In this document: piece by piece, positions 53,043-63,396 of the stretch
Numbering within the stretch: the stretch's first letter is position 1
Layout: each line of letters begins with the position of its first letter
NCBI RefSeq assembly: GCF_015904235.1
Contig: NZ_JADZLT010000040.1
Location: forward strand, 310,001 to 374,000
Reading direction: 5' to 3'
Source of the DNA: Methylobrevis albus
GTDB lineage: Bacteria > Pseudomonadota > Alphaproteobacteria > Rhizobiales > Pleomorphomonadaceae
DNA length: 64,000 bases
Notes under the pieces: generated by a model
Seen by the model: the letters and a program-made list of their open reading frames with translations, nothing else
The model's database searches: none
Told to the model about the DNA's origin: nothing
Program-made: the position numbers and the translations under genes

Positions 53043-53530
53043 GCGAATCCGGCCCGGCAACTTCAGGGACGACCCAAACATCCGGTGCGCCCGCGGCCGA
53101 AAACGAGATGCTCGCCGGCATCGCCGCGGACCTCTGCGCCTGTGGCCGCCCGCTCGGGGCGCTGTCGCGGTTGCTGACGCTGGCGGGGGCCATCGGCGCG
53201 GTCGCGGCGCTCGTGGGCACGATAGACGCCGCGCTGCTGGCGCCGGGCCTCGTCGCGGTCGCAATCGGCCTCTGGTGCCTCTGGCTCGGCCTTCGGGTCG
53301 ATCTCGACGCCCGCCTGTTCCGCCGCCTCGCCTGCAGCCCCGACCTCGCCGCTTTCGACGCCGCGATGCGGACGGCAGGCTTGCTGCCGCCGGAAAAGGC
53401 CGGCCGGCCGCTCGGCGCGCGCGTCGCCGGGGCGAAACGGCTGTTGCGCCTGCAGGTGATCGCGGCGGTGGCGCAGATTGTCCTGCCGATCGCGGTCGCG
53501 TTGCTTTTCATCGGGGAGGGCGGTCGATGA
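53039..53530 (+). CDS. Unknown membrane protein in the ynb-like operon
   Basis: The 163-residue protein starts MSESGPATSGTTQ and has two adjacent N-terminal transmembrane segments (about 44-62 and 66-85) and one at the C terminus (about 140-158). A polar loop (RLACSPDLAAFDAAMRTAGL) lies between them. No family was recognised. It overlaps ynbD by ATGA and plsC by ATGA, so it is translationally coupled and probably part of the same lipid pathway. Confidence 0.65.
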   Translation: MSESGPATSGTTQTSGAPAAENEMLAGIAADLCACGRPLGALSRLLTLAGAIGAVAALVGTIDAALLAPGLVAVAIGLWCLWLGLRVDLDARLFRRLACSPDLAAFDAAMRTAGLLPPEKAGRPLGARVAGAKRLLRLQVIAAVAQIVLPIAVALLFIGEGGR

Positions 53531-54198
53531 TCCGCCGATTTGCCGCCACGCTTGCCGCCTTCGCCGTCACGGGCTTCGCCCGGGTCGTCACCGGCGTGCG
53601 CGGCAACTGGATCGGCTGCACGCCATCGCCGGAGCCGCGGATCTATTTCGCCAATCACGCCAGCCACGGTGACTTCGTGCTGATCTGGACCGTGCTGCCG
53701 CCGGCGCTGCGCCGGCAGACGCGGCCGGTGGCCGGGGCGGACTACTGGCAGGCCGACCGGGTGCGCCGCTTCCTAGGCCGCGACGTGTTCGACGCGCTGC
53801 TGATCGACCGCGATCCGGCGACGCGCACCAATGATCCGGTGACGCGGATGGCCGAGGCGCTCGGCGCCGGGCAGTCGCTGATCCTGTTTCCCGAGGGCAC
53901 GCGCAACACCAGCGGCGCCGGGCTGCTGCCGTTCAAGTCGGGCCTCTACCATATCGCGCGCACGCGGCCGGAGGTCGACCTGGTGCCGGTCTATATCGAC
54001 AATCTCAGCCGGGTGCTGCCGAAGGGCGAGGTGCTGCCGGTGCCGCTGCTCTGCGACGTCCGCTTCGGCGCGCCGCTGCGGCTCGGCGAGGGGGAGGAGA
54101 AGGATGCGTTCCTCGCCCGCGCCCGCGCCGCCGTGGTGGCGCTGTCGGCCAAGCCGGGCACGGCGGTCGCGGACGGGGCAGGGGAGGCGCGGCCATGA
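53527..54198 (+). CDS. PlsC-family 1-acylglycerol-3-phosphate acyltransferase
   Basis: The 223-residue protein has the acyltransferase motif I NHASHGD (His44-x4-Asp49) and motif III FPEGTR (121-126), both intact. There is a hydrophobic N terminus. It likely acylates a lysophospholipid or related glycerol phosphate. A housekeeping PlsC is expected elsewhere, so this copy is probably dedicated to the operon. It overlaps both neighbours by four bases. Confidence 0.88.
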   Translation: MIRRFAATLAAFAVTGFARVVTGVRGNWIGCTPSPEPRIYFANHASHGDFVLIWTVLPPALRRQTRPVAGADYWQADRVRRFLGRDVFDALLIDRDPATRTNDPVTRMAEALGAGQSLILFPEGTRNTSGAGLLPFKSGLYHIARTRPEVDLVPVYIDNLSRVLPKGEVLPVPLLCDVRFGAPLRLGEGEEKDAFLARARAAVVALSAKPGTAVADGAGEARP

Positions 54199-55136
54199 CG
54201 GCGCGGGAGCAGACCATCGCGCTCTTCCTCGGCATCGCCGCGTTCCTCACGCTCGCCTCGGCGATCGGCCTCGTGCTGAAGCGGCGGGCCGGAGCCGGGC
54301 CGAGCCCGGGCATCGACAATCTCAACGCCCGCATCAAGGCGTGGTGGGTGATGGTGGCGCTGATCGCCGCCGCCTTCGTCGCGGGCAAGGCGGGGGTGAT
54401 CATCCTGTTCGCCTTCGCGTCGTTTGCCGCGCTGCGTGAATTCCTGACGCTGACCGACACCCGCCGCGCCGACCACCGGGCGCTCGCGGCGATGTTCTTC
54501 GTGGTGATCCCGGCGCAGTACTGGCTCGTCTACGACGAATGGTACGGGCTCTATTCGATCTTCATCCCGGTCTACGTCTTCCTGCTGCTGCCGATCATCA
54601 TGGCGCTGCGCGGCGACACCACGCGCTTCATGGAGCGCGTCGCCGAGATGCAGTGGGGGCTGATGGTCTGCGTGTTCTGCCTCAGCCACGTACCGGCGCT
54701 GCTCACGCTGCCGATCCCCGGCTACGAGGGCCGCGGGCTGCTGCTGATCGCGTTCCTCGTGCTCGTCGTGCAGTCGAGCGACGTGCTGCAGTACGTCTGG
54801 GGCAAGCTCTTGGGGCGGCGGAAGATCGCGCCGGCGCTGTCGCCGTCGAAGACCTGGGAGGGCTTCGTCGGCGGGGCGGCGAGTGCGGTGCTGCTCGGCG
54901 CGGCGCTCTGGTGGATCACGCCGTTCACGCCGCTGCAGGCCGCTGCGATGGCGCTGGTGCTGGCGCTGCTCGGCTTCTTCGGCGGGCTGGTGATGTCCGC
55001 CGTGAAGCGCGACCGCGGCGTCAAGGACTGGGGCCGGATGATCGAAGGGCACGGCGGAATGCTCGACCGGCTCGATTCGGTCGTGTTCTCCGCGCCGATC
55101 TTCTTCCACCTCGTCCGCTACTGGTGGGTGCCCTGA
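54195..55136 (+). CDS. CdsA-type phosphatidate cytidylyltransferase (YnbB-like)
   Basis: The 313-residue polytopic membrane protein has about eight transmembrane helices. The CdsA signature near the C terminus is SAVKRDRGVKDWGRMIEGHG followed by GMLDRLD. An SDVLQYVWGK segment occurs in place of the usual YxxG-type region, as I recall for YnbB. It makes CDP-diacylglycerol from phosphatidate and CTP and would supply the CDP-alcohol phosphatidyltransferase at the other end of the operon. It overlaps plsC by four bases and ends the operon. Confidence 0.9.
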   Translation: MTAREQTIALFLGIAAFLTLASAIGLVLKRRAGAGPSPGIDNLNARIKAWWVMVALIAAAFVAGKAGVIILFAFASFAALREFLTLTDTRRADHRALAAMFFVVIPAQYWLVYDEWYGLYSIFIPVYVFLLLPIIMALRGDTTRFMERVAEMQWGLMVCVFCLSHVPALLTLPIPGYEGRGLLLIAFLVLVVQSSDVLQYVWGKLLGRRKIAPALSPSKTWEGFVGGAASAVLLGAALWWITPFTPLQAAAMALVLALLGFFGGLVMSAVKRDRGVKDWGRMIEGHGGMLDRLDSVVFSAPIFFHLVRYWWVP

Positions 55137-55144
55137 CCCTTGTC

Positions 55145-56143
55145 TCAGTCGTCGGTGCCGCGGGTGCGGGCGATGTGGACGCCGCGGGCGATGGCCCGGG
55201 CGAGCGTCGCCGCGGCTGCGGCGCAGAGCTCCATCATCGCGTCCTCGCCGAGCGGCCGCCGGCCGGTCGAAAGGCCGAAGACGAGGTCGCCGTCGAACGG
55301 CGTATGCGCCGGCCAGACGGCGTGGGCGATGCCGTCGTGCGCGGCGCTCGCCATCCGCTTCGCCTCCGCCTTGTCCAGCGTCGCGTCGGTGGCGACGATG
55401 GCGATCGTGGTGTTCGCGACCGGCAGTCCGCCGCGCTTGGTCACGAGGTCGACCGCATCGCGGGGCATCGGCGAAGGCCAGCCGCGACCGCCGAACTCGT
55501 CGCCGATCTCGAACGGTGCCGCCCAGTAGTGGTCGCTGTCGCCGATGGTGACCGAGCCGAGCGCGTTCACGGCGACGAGGGCGCCGACGATGGTGCCGTC
55601 GCTGAGCACGGTCGAGGCCGAGCCGAGGCCGCCGCGGCCGCGGGCGGCGGTGCCGCCGAGGCCGGCCCCGGCGGCACCGATCGTGAAGCGGCGATCCCCG
55701 CGCGCGAGCGCCGCCTCGAAGGCCGCACGGCCGAGACGGCGGTGCGGCGGCTCCGGGCCGTCGGCGCCGGGCAGGCTCCACGGCTTGTCGCCGACGGTGA
55801 GGTCGAACAGGATCGCCGCCGGCACGATCGGCACCAGCGCCCCGCCGACCTTGAAGCCACTGCCGCGCGCGACGAGACCGGCGGTGACGCCCGCCGCCGC
55901 CTCGAGCCCGTAGGCCGAGCCACCGGCGAGCACCAGCGCGTCGACCGTCGGCACGGTCTGCTCGGGCGAGAGCAGGTCGGTCTCGCGCGTGCCGGGCGAG
56001 CCGCCGAGCACCGCGACGGAGGCGGTGGCCGGCTCGTCGGGCACGAGGACGGTGACGCCGGTCATGCCGGGATGGTCCTCGGCGTTGCCGACGCGCAGGC
56101 CGGGAACGTCGGTGATCAGGTTGAGGGGGCCGGTCTGTCGCAT
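55145..56143 (-). CDS. P1-family (DmpA-type) peptidase/aminopeptidase
   Basis: The 332-residue protein is an Ntn-hydrolase of the DmpA/P1 family. Its opening is LITDVPGLRVGNAEDHPGMTG. The self-processing site lies in the region GRGGLGSASTVL, where Ser becomes the new N-terminal nucleophile, followed by VGALVAVNALGS. Members cleave N-terminal D- or L-amino acids or beta-peptides. It starts in a one-base TGATG overlap with the flavin reductase gene, so the two are coupled. Confidence 0.88.
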   Translation of the reverse strand: MRQTGPLNLITDVPGLRVGNAEDHPGMTGVTVLVPDEPATASVAVLGGSPGTRETDLLSPEQTVPTVDALVLAGGSAYGLEAAAGVTAGLVARGSGFKVGGALVPIVPAAILFDLTVGDKPWSLPGADGPEPPHRRLGRAAFEAALARGDRRFTIGAAGAGLGGTAARGRGGLGSASTVLSDGTIVGALVAVNALGSVTIGDSDHYWAAPFEIGDEFGGRGWPSPMPRDAVDLVTKRGGLPVANTTIAIVATDATLDKAEAKRMASAAHDGIAHAVWPAHTPFDGDLVFGLSTGRRPLGEDAMMELCAAAAATLARAIARGVHIARTRGTDD

Positions 56144-56685
56144 CAGATCTCCCGATAGCCGCGGTCGTGGTAGAGCAGGATTTCCGCCGCGTCCGGCGCG
56201 GCGGGTTTGATCGCGACGCGGTCGACTTCGCCGAACAGCACGTGGTGGCTGCCGACTGGCGTCAGCGCCGAGAGCCGGCACTCGAGCACGACCCGCGCCG
56301 ATTTCAGCACCGGAACACCGCCGGCGCCGCGCTGCCAGAGGGCGGGATCGAATCGCAGCGGCGCCGCCGTCTTGGTGAAGCCCGCAAAAAGGTCGGCGAC
56401 GGCGCGGCCGTCGGCGGGCAGGAGGTTGACCGAGAAGACGCCGTTGGTCCGGAACACCTCGGTTTGGGTGCTCTTCCGGTTGAGGCAGACGAGGATCGTC
56501 GGCGGCGCGTCGGAGACCGAGGTAAAGGCCGTCGCCGTGAAGCCACCGAGCCCGGCGGTGCCATCGGTCGCCACCACGACGACGGCGGCCGGCACGCGGG
56601 CCAGCGCATCGCGGAACGCCGCGGCATCCGATTGAGGGGCGACCGGCGCGTCGGGCGGCGGGAAGGGGCCGGTGGGGCGGGTCAT
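56143..56685 (-). CDS. Flavin reductase-family protein
   Basis: The 180-residue protein has the flavin reductase-like split barrel: VVVVATDGTAGLGGFTATAFTSVS, ILVCLNRKS and FSVNLLPADG. Proteins of this type reduce FMN or FAD with NAD(P)H for partner monooxygenases, but no monooxygenase is adjacent. The N-terminal 20 residues are Pro-rich. The P1 peptidase gene starts at its stop codon. Confidence 0.85.
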   Translation of the reverse strand: MTRPTGPFPPPDAPVAPQSDAAAFRDALARVPAAVVVVATDGTAGLGGFTATAFTSVSDAPPTILVCLNRKSTQTEVFRTNGVFSVNLLPADGRAVADLFAGFTKTAAPLRFDPALWQRGAGGVPVLKSARVVLECRLSALTPVGSHHVLFGEVDRVAIKPAAPDAAEILLYHDRGYREI

Positions 56686-57073
56686 GGAACGGACTTTCTA
56701 CGCGCGGAGCGAACGGGTGGGGCGGGGCCGGGGAGGGTGGCGGCGGAACGTGCACCCGGAATATGGCGCATGTCGCGCCGATCGGAAGCCCAGGGCGCGA
56801 TCACGCCCGGCCCGGCGTCGACGTCGACCGGGCGATGCACCGGTCGGCATCGCGGATTTCACCAGATCGCTCCCGGCAATATCGCAAAAATCTCCGTGAT
56901 GCCGGCCTCTTGCCGGGATACTCACCAAACGATCGCTATCCCCATGCGATTGCATCCGCACGCCGTTGTGCTGACGAAGTCGGCTTGCTAATGGAACCGG
57001 CACGCACAACAATGGTGCGACAAAAAGGGCATGACGGCGAAAACGCCGCGCGACCGCAGGGGACATCGGACGC
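56686..57073. other. Intergenic region upstream of the liv operon
   Basis: This 388-bp divergent region between the flavin reductase gene and livH contains one sigma-70-like promoter candidate (56966-56994). No gene, riboswitch or strong hairpin was recognised. Confidence 0.5.
56966..56994 (+). promoter_or_regulatory. Candidate liv operon promoter
   Basis: TTGTGC (56966-56971) and TAATGG (56989-56994) are 17 bases apart, 80 bases upstream of livH. The fit is moderate. Confidence 0.35.
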
Positions 57074-57991
57074 ATGGAGCTTTTCCTTCAGCAGTTCATC
57101 AATGGGGTGACGCTGGGGTCGATCTACGGGTTGATCGCCATCGGCTACACCATGGTTTTCGGCATCATCGGCATGGTGAACTTCTCCCATGGCGATGTGT
57201 TCATGGTTTCCTCGTTCATCGCGCTCATCTTCTTCCTCGTGCTGACCACCTGGCTCGGGGTCGCGTCCGTCGCGCTCGCCCTGCTGATCGTGATGGTCAT
57301 CTCGATGGTGCTGACGGGCCTCATGAGCTGGACGATCGAGCGGGTCGCCTACAGGCCGCTGCGCGGCTCGTTCCGCCTCGCGCCGCTGATCTCGGCGATC
57401 GGCATGTCGATCGTGCTGTCGAACTTCATCCAGGTCGCCCAGGGCCCGCGCAACAAGCCGGTGCCGCCGATGGTCACCGAGTCGATCGCGCTGTGGGAAC
57501 GCAACGGCTTCACGGTGTCGGTCTCCTACAAGCAGCTGATCATCATCGCGGTCACCGCCGTGCTGCTCGCCTGCTTCTGGTTCCTCGTGCAGAAGACCTC
57601 GCTCGGCCGCGCCCAGCGCGCCTGCGAGCAGGACCGCAAGATGGCGGCGCTGCTCGGCATCAACGTCGACCGCACCATCTCGCTGACCTTCGTGATGGGC
57701 GCGGCGCTCGCCGCCGTCGCCGGCACGCTGTTCCTGATGTACTACGGCGTGGTCAACTTCTCCGACGGCTTCGTGCCGGGGGTGAAGGCGTTCACGGCCG
57801 CGGTGCTCGGCGGCATCGGCTCGTTGCCGGGGGCCGTGCTCGGCGGGCTGCTGATCGGGCTGATCGAGACGTTCTGGTCGGGCTACTTCTCGATCGACTA
57901 CAAGGACGTGGCCGCCTTCTCGATCCTCGCCATCGTGCTGATCTTCATGCCGCAGGGCATCCTCGGACGACCGGAAGTCGAGAAGGTCTGA
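57074..57991 (+). CDS. livH: Branched-chain amino acid ABC transporter permease LivH
   Basis: The 305-residue permease has eight or so transmembrane helices and the family opening [20 protein letters not shown], with [19 protein letters not shown] and the C-terminal [20 protein letters not shown]. It forms a heterodimer with LivM. livM begins three bases after its stop. Confidence 0.95.
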   Translation: MELFLQQFINGVTLGSIYGLIAIGYTMVFGIIGMVNFSHGDVFMVSSFIALIFFLVLTTWLGVASVALALLIVMVISMVLTGLMSWTIERVAYRPLRGSFRLAPLISAIGMSIVLSNFIQVAQGPRNKPVPPMVTESIALWERNGFTVSVSYKQLIIIAVTAVLLACFWFLVQKTSLGRAQRACEQDRKMAALLGINVDRTISLTFVMGAALAAVAGTLFLMYYGVVNFSDGFVPGVKAFTAAVLGGIGSLPGAVLGGLLIGLIETFWSGYFSIDYKDVAAFSILAIVLIFMPQGILGRPEVEKV

Positions 57992-57993
57992 TC

Positions 57994-59373
57994 ATGAGCA
58001 CCTCCGCTCCGGCTCGCCCGTTCGAGCCCGACTTCGCCGCCGCCGCGAAAGACGCGGTGCTGTCCGGGGTCATCGCGCTGGGTATCTTCGGGCCGCTCGT
58101 CGGCCTGAGAACCACCCAGAACATGAGCAACCAGCTGATCGTCGAGAGCCACTGGGGCCTCGTCGCGATCATCGTCGGCATCGTCGCCGTCGGGCGCTTC
58201 GTGCTGCGCGCCTTCGTCTTCCCGCGCATGGCGATGTGGAAGGCGCAGCCGAAGGTCGAGAGCACGGCCGAGCCGTCGTTCCTCCGCCGCAACATCAAGA
58301 CGATCGGCCTCGTCTTCCTGCTGTTCTACCCCGTGATCATCGTGTCGATGCTCGGCTACCAGCAGTCGATCAAGTGGGTGGACAACTTCGGCATCCAGAT
58401 CCTGATCTACGTGATGCTCGGCTGGGGCCTCAATATCGTCGTCGGCCTCGCCGGCCTGCTCGATCTCGGCTACGTCGCCTTCTACGCGGTCGGCGCCTAT
58501 TCCTACGCGCTGCTCGCGACGCACTTCGGGCTGTCGTTCTGGATCCTGCTGCCGCTCGCCGGCATCCTCGCCGCGATGTGGGGCATCATCCTCGGCTTCC
58601 CGGTGCTGCGCCTGCGCGGCGACTATCTCGCCATCGTCACGCTGGCGTTCGGCGAGATCATACGGCTCGTGCTGATCAACTGGCGCGAGCTCACCAACGG
58701 CTCGGCGGGCATCTCGTCGATCCCGAAGGTCGATCTGTTCGGCTGGATCACGTTCAACGTGGCCGACCCGAACTACGTCGGCAAGGTGTTCGGCCTCGCC
58801 AACTCCAGCGCGTACTACAAGATCTTCCTCTACTATCTGATCCTCGCGCTCGCCCTGCTCACCGCCTTCGTCACGATCCGGCTGCGCCGCATGCCGATCG
58901 GCCGGGCGTGGGAAGCGCTGCGCGAGGACGAGGTCGCCTGCCGCTCGCTCGGCATCAACACGACCAACACCAAGCTGACGGCGTTCGCCATCGGCGCGAT
59001 GTTCGGCGGCTTCGCCGGCTCGTTCTTCGCCGCCCGCCAGGGCTTCGTCAGCCCGGAATCCTTCGTGTTCCTCGAATCGGCGGTGATCGTCGCCATCGTG
59101 GTGCTCGGCGGCATGGGCTCGATGATCGGCGTCGCGATCGCGGCGGTGGCGATGATCGGCGGCACCGAGATCCTGCGCGAGCTGTCGTTCCTGAAGGTGG
59201 TGTTCGGGTCGGACTTCAACCCGGATCTCTTCCGCATGCTGATCTTCGGCCTCGCCATGGTCACGATCATGGTCTGGAAGCCGCGCGGCTTCGTCGGCCA
59301 GCGCGAGCCGACCGCGTTCCTCACCGAACGCAAGGCGGTTTCCGGCTCCCTCGTGCAGGAGGGTCACGGCTGA
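57994..59373 (+). CDS. livM: Branched-chain amino acid ABC transporter permease LivM
   Basis: The 459-residue permease has the conserved [20 protein letters not shown] and [20 protein letters not shown] segments, [19 protein letters not shown] and a final GGMGSMIG. An N-terminal extension of about 100 residues carries two extra hydrophobic segments. The start is at 57994. The stop shares a base with the livG start (TGATG). Confidence 0.95.
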   Translation: MSTSAPARPFEPDFAAAAKDAVLSGVIALGIFGPLVGLRTTQNMSNQLIVESHWGLVAIIVGIVAVGRFVLRAFVFPRMAMWKAQPKVESTAEPSFLRRNIKTIGLVFLLFYPVIIVSMLGYQQSIKWVDNFGIQILIYVMLGWGLNIVVGLAGLLDLGYVAFYAVGAYSYALLATHFGLSFWILLPLAGILAAMWGIILGFPVLRLRGDYLAIVTLAFGEIIRLVLINWRELTNGSAGISSIPKVDLFGWITFNVADPNYVGKVFGLANSSAYYKIFLYYLILALALLTAFVTIRLRRMPIGRAWEALREDEVACRSLGINTTNTKLTAFAIGAMFGGFAGSFFAARQGFVSPESFVFLESAVIVAIVVLGGMGSMIGVAIAAVAMIGGTEILRELSFLKVVFGSDFNPDLFRMLIFGLAMVTIMVWKPRGFVGQREPTAFLTERKAVSGSLVQEGHG

Positions 59374-60241
59374 TGCCCGCTCCGTCCTGGGAAAAGGATC
59401 CCGTCCTTTCGGTCGAACACGTCACGATGCGCTTCGGCGGCCTCGTCGCGGTGAACGACCTGTCGTTCGCCGCCGGGCGCGGCGACATCACCGCGCTGAT
59501 CGGGCCGAACGGCGCCGGCAAGACCACCGTGTTCAACTGCATCACCGGCTTCTACAAGCCGACGCAGGGCATGCTGCGCCTGCAGCATGGCGACGGCTCG
59601 ACGCACCTTCTGGAGCGGATGGCGGACTTCAAGATCTCGGCCACGGCCAAGGTCGCGCGCACGTTCCAGAACATCCGGCTGTTCTCGGGCATGACCGTGC
59701 TCGAGAACCTGCTGGTCGCGCAGCACAATCCGCTGATGATCGCGTCCGGCATGACCGTGCTCGGCCTGATCGGCTTCCCGGCCTACAAGAAGGCCGAGAA
59801 GCGCTCAATCGAGAAGGCGAAGTACTGGCTCGACAAGATCAACCTGACCGACCGCGCCGACGACCCGGCCGGCGACCTTCCCTATGGCGCGCAGCGCCGG
59901 CTGGAGATCGCCCGGGCGATGTGCACCTCGCCGGAGCTGCTCTGCCTCGACGAGCCGGCGGCCGGCCTCAACCCGCGTGAATCGGGCGAGCTCAACCAGT
60001 TGCTGCTCGACATTCGCAAGACCGAGGGCACGTCGCTGCTGCTGATCGAGCACGACATGTCGGTGGTGATGGAGATTTCCGACCACGTCGTGGTGCTCGA
60101 ATACGGCATCAAGATCTCGGACGGCACCCCCGCCGAGGTGAAGGCCGACCCGCGCGTCATCGCCGCCTATCTCGGCGTCGACGACGACGAGGTGGCGGAG
60201 GTCGAGGAGGCCCTCGACGTGGTGGTCGAGGAGGCGCGGCA

Positions 60242-60245
<4 letters not shown>
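59373..60245 (+). CDS. livG: Branched-chain amino acid ABC transporter ATP-binding protein LivG
   Basis: The 290-residue ATPase has Walker A GPNGAGKTT, the LivG-type signature YGAQRRLEIARAM and Walker B LLCLDEPAAGLNP. The C-terminal 20 residues are very acidic (DDDEVAEVEEALDVVVEEA). It powers LivHM together with LivF, and overlaps livF by ATGA. Confidence 0.95.
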
Positions 60246-61009
<764 letters not shown>

Positions 61010-61030
61010 GCGCGGAGGGAGACATCTTCG

Positions 61031-61384
61031 ATGCAGGGCATTCTCTACGAAGAAACCTCGATCTTCCTGTTCATCCTCGTCACCTGCATCATGGGCGGGT
61101 GGCTGGCGTGGATGACGGGCCGGGCCTGCGCGCAGACCTGGCGCGGCGGGCTTTCGCTCGCCTTCTATCTGCTGATCCTCGGCTTTGCCGTGCGGTTCAT
61201 CCATTTCGCGATGTTCGAGGGCACGCTGCTGTCGCTGCACTACTACATCGTCGACACGATCGTGGTCAGCCTGATCGGGGCGGCGGGCTTCCGCTACACC
61301 CGGACCGGGCAGATGGCGAAACAGTATTACTGGCTCTACGAGAAGACCGGGCCGTTCAGCTGGCGCGAGAAGGCGAAAGCCTGA
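61031..61384 (+). CDS. Small conserved membrane protein of the liv operon
   Basis: The 117-residue protein has three transmembrane helices (about 10-28, 42-60 and 68-86) and an aromatic C-terminal tail (KQYYWLYEKTGPFSWREKA). It belongs to a small uncharacterised family that, as I recall, occurs next to liv genes in alphaproteobacteria (DUF6867-like). It may assist transporter assembly; this is inferred only from position. Confidence 0.75.
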   Translation: MQGILYEETSIFLFILVTCIMGGWLAWMTGRACAQTWRGGLSLAFYLLILGFAVRFIHFAMFEGTLLSLHYYIVDTIVVSLIGAAGFRYTRTGQMAKQYYWLYEKTGPFSWREKAKA

Positions 61385-61432
61385 GCGGCACCCGGAACAA
61401 CGAGTTGTAATACAAGGGGTTAAGGCGCATTC

Positions 61433-61449
61433 GATCCGACCTTCGGATC
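61433..61449. repeat. Hairpin between the small membrane gene and the binding-protein gene
   Basis: GATCCGA, loop CCT and TCGGATC form a perfect 7-bp stem, about 50 bases past the small membrane gene stop and about 115 bases before the binding-protein start. It has no T-run. It could limit read-through or stabilise the downstream message. Confidence 0.35.
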
Positions 61450-61562
61450 ATTCGAATCCGGATGACAAGGCGAGCGAACTGAGACAGATTTCGCGAGCGA
61501 CATCCGCATGGGGGCGTCCAGAGGGGGCGCCCATCTCGAAAAATCGAACGGGAGACGCAGTC

Positions 61563-62681
61563 ATGAAGAACTATCTGTTGTCCGGTCTGGTCCTCGCGGC
61601 CGGCCTGGCATTCGCGGGTGCCGCGCAGGCCGACATCAAGATCGGCGTCGGTGGTCCGTTCACCGGCCCGAACGCCGCCTTCGGCGCGCAGCTGCAGAAG
61701 GGCGCCGAGCAGGCCGTGGCGGACATCAACGCCGCCGGCGGCATCAACGGCGAGATGATCGAGATCGTGCTCGGCGACGACGTGTCGGACGCCAAGCAGG
61801 GCGTCTCGGTGGCGAACAAGTTCGTCGGCGACGGCGTGACCTTCGTGGTCGGCCACTTCAACTCGTCGGTCTCGATCCCGGCTTCGGAAGTCTACGCCGA
61901 AAACGGCATCTTCCAGATCACCCCGGCCTCGACCAACCCGACGTTCACCGAGCGCGGCCTGTGGAACACGTTCCGCACCTGCGGCCGTGACGACCAGCAG
62001 GGCGCGGTCGCCGGCGCCTACATCGCCGCGAACTTCGCCGACAAGGCCGTCGCGATCATCCACGACAAGACCACCTACGGTCAGGGCCTCGCCGACGAGA
62101 CCAAGAAGGCGGCCAACGCGGCCGGCATCACCGAAGCGGTCTACGAAGGCGTCAACGTCGGCGACAAGGACTTCTCGGCGCTGATCTCCAAGCTGAAGTC
62201 GGCGAACGTCGAAGTCATCTACTGGGGCGGCCTGCACACGGAAGGCGGCCTGCTGATCCGCCAGGCGTCGGAAGCCGGCCTCAAGGCCGTGCTGATGTCG
62301 GGCGACGGCATCACCTCGGACGAGTTCGCCGCGATCGGCGGCCCGGCCGTCGAAGGCACGCTGATGACGTTCGGTCCGGACCCGCGCAAGAACCCGGCCG
62401 CAACCGCCGCGGTCGAGAAGTTCCGCGCCGCGGGCTTCGAGCCGGAAGCCTACACGCTCTACGCCTACGCCTCGATCCAGGTCATCGCCGCCGGTGCCAC
62501 CAAGGCCGGCAGCAACGATCCGGAAGCCGTCGCGACCGCGCTCAAGGGCGGTGACGCCGTCGAGACCGTCATCGGCAACCTCGCCTTCGACGACAAGGGC
62601 GACCGTACCGACGCCGACTACACGATGTACGTCTGGAAGGCGAACGACGCCGGCAAGATCACCTACACCGAGCTGCAGTAA
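61563..62681 (+). CDS. Branched-chain amino acid ABC transporter substrate-binding protein
   Basis: The 372-residue periplasmic protein has a signal peptide (MKNYLLSGLVLAAGLAFAGA, cleavage after AQA) and the LivJ/LivK fold. It opens IKIGVGGPFTGPNAAFG, with INAAGGINGEMIEIVLGDD and the ligand-binding FQITPASTNP segment. It captures Leu/Ile/Val or related substrates for LivHMGF. A GAACGGGAGACGC ribosome site precedes the ATG. A strong terminator follows. Confidence 0.94.
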   Translation: MKNYLLSGLVLAAGLAFAGAAQADIKIGVGGPFTGPNAAFGAQLQKGAEQAVADINAAGGINGEMIEIVLGDDVSDAKQGVSVANKFVGDGVTFVVGHFNSSVSIPASEVYAENGIFQITPASTNPTFTERGLWNTFRTCGRDDQQGAVAGAYIAANFADKAVAIIHDKTTYGQGLADETKKAANAAGITEAVYEGVNVGDKDFSALISKLKSANVEVIYWGGLHTEGGLLIRQASEAGLKAVLMSGDGITSDEFAAIGGPAVEGTLMTFGPDPRKNPAATAAVEKFRAAGFEPEAYTLYAYASIQVIAAGATKAGSNDPEAVATALKGGDAVETVIGNLAFDDKGDRTDADYTMYVWKANDAGKITYTELQ

Positions 62682-62697
62682 TCCAGCTTCGTGTGGT

Positions 62698-62718
62698 CCG
62701 GCCGCCTGAGGCGGCCGG
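62698..62718 (+). terminator. First hairpin after the liv binding-protein gene
   Basis: A 9-bp GC-only stem (62698-62706 with 62710-62718, loop TGA) starts 17 bases after the stop. It has no T-run and precedes the intrinsic terminator. Confidence 0.4.
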
Positions 62719-62738
62719 CTGGCCGCTGCATCTGAAAG

Positions 62739-62770
62739 ATCCGCCGCATCACCCGATGCGGCGGATTTTT
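62739..62770 (+). terminator. Intrinsic terminator of the liv operon
   Basis: A perfect 12-bp stem (62739-62750 with 62755-62766, loop ACCC) is followed by TTTT, a strong rho-independent terminator for the whole transporter operon. Confidence 0.9.
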
Positions 62771-62888
62771 CTTGTCCGGATATCACGCGATCTTGAAGCG
62801 CTGCGCCCGTCCCGCCGATCACCTGCCCTATGTTCGACATCGGCTTCCGGCACACCGGGAGACGTTGCCAACCACAGGAGCACGGCCG

Positions 62889-63395
62889 ATGACCATCCGT
62901 CCCGCCCATCGTGTCGCCGGCCGGCTGGCGGTTGCCGCGGCCCTGGTTTTCACCCTCGCCGCGCCGTTGCCCGCGCTTGCGCAGGACGGCGCCTGCGCCG
63001 CCACCGAGACGATGCGCGGCGGCCGCAACAACTATGTCGCCGGCGCGCCGATGGTCGAAAACCTCGGCACCGGCTTCATCGTCAGCGGCACCGTGCGCCA
63101 TGCCGGGACCTGCGCGCCGATCCCCAACGTCCGCGTGCAGATCTGGACCGCCACGGAGCGCGGCGGCGAGCGCGAGCCGAGCAACCGCGGCAGCGTGATG
63201 ACCGACGCCGAGGGTCGCTACCGGCTGGAGACGTCGCCTGTGGTGCCGCAGTTCGGCCAGCCGCACATCCACATCGCCTATGAGGATCCGGGCTACGGCA
63301 CGCTGTTCCTCCGCCCGGTGCTGGGCAGCCGCAACGACACCAGCATCGAGGTCGACTTCATCCTCGCACCGAGCACCGATGGTGCCGGGAGCTGA
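62889..63395 (+). CDS. Secreted intradiol-dioxygenase-like protein
   Basis: The 168-residue protein has a signal peptide (cleavage after ALA, residue 31). Its single beta-sandwich domain resembles intradiol ring-cleavage dioxygenases: CAPIPNVRVQIWTAT, VMTDAEGRYRLET and QPHIHIAYEDPGY with the His-x-His pair. The two iron-ligand tyrosines of true dioxygenases are not evident (a Phe occupies one position, in VVPQF), so catalysis is doubtful. The next gene starts right at its stop. Confidence 0.8.
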   Translation: MTIRPAHRVAGRLAVAAALVFTLAAPLPALAQDGACAATETMRGGRNNYVAGAPMVENLGTGFIVSGTVRHAGTCAPIPNVRVQIWTATERGGEREPSNRGSVMTDAEGRYRLETSPVVPQFGQPHIHIAYEDPGYGTLFLRPVLGSRNDTSIEVDFILAPSTDGAGS

Positions 63396-63396
63396 C

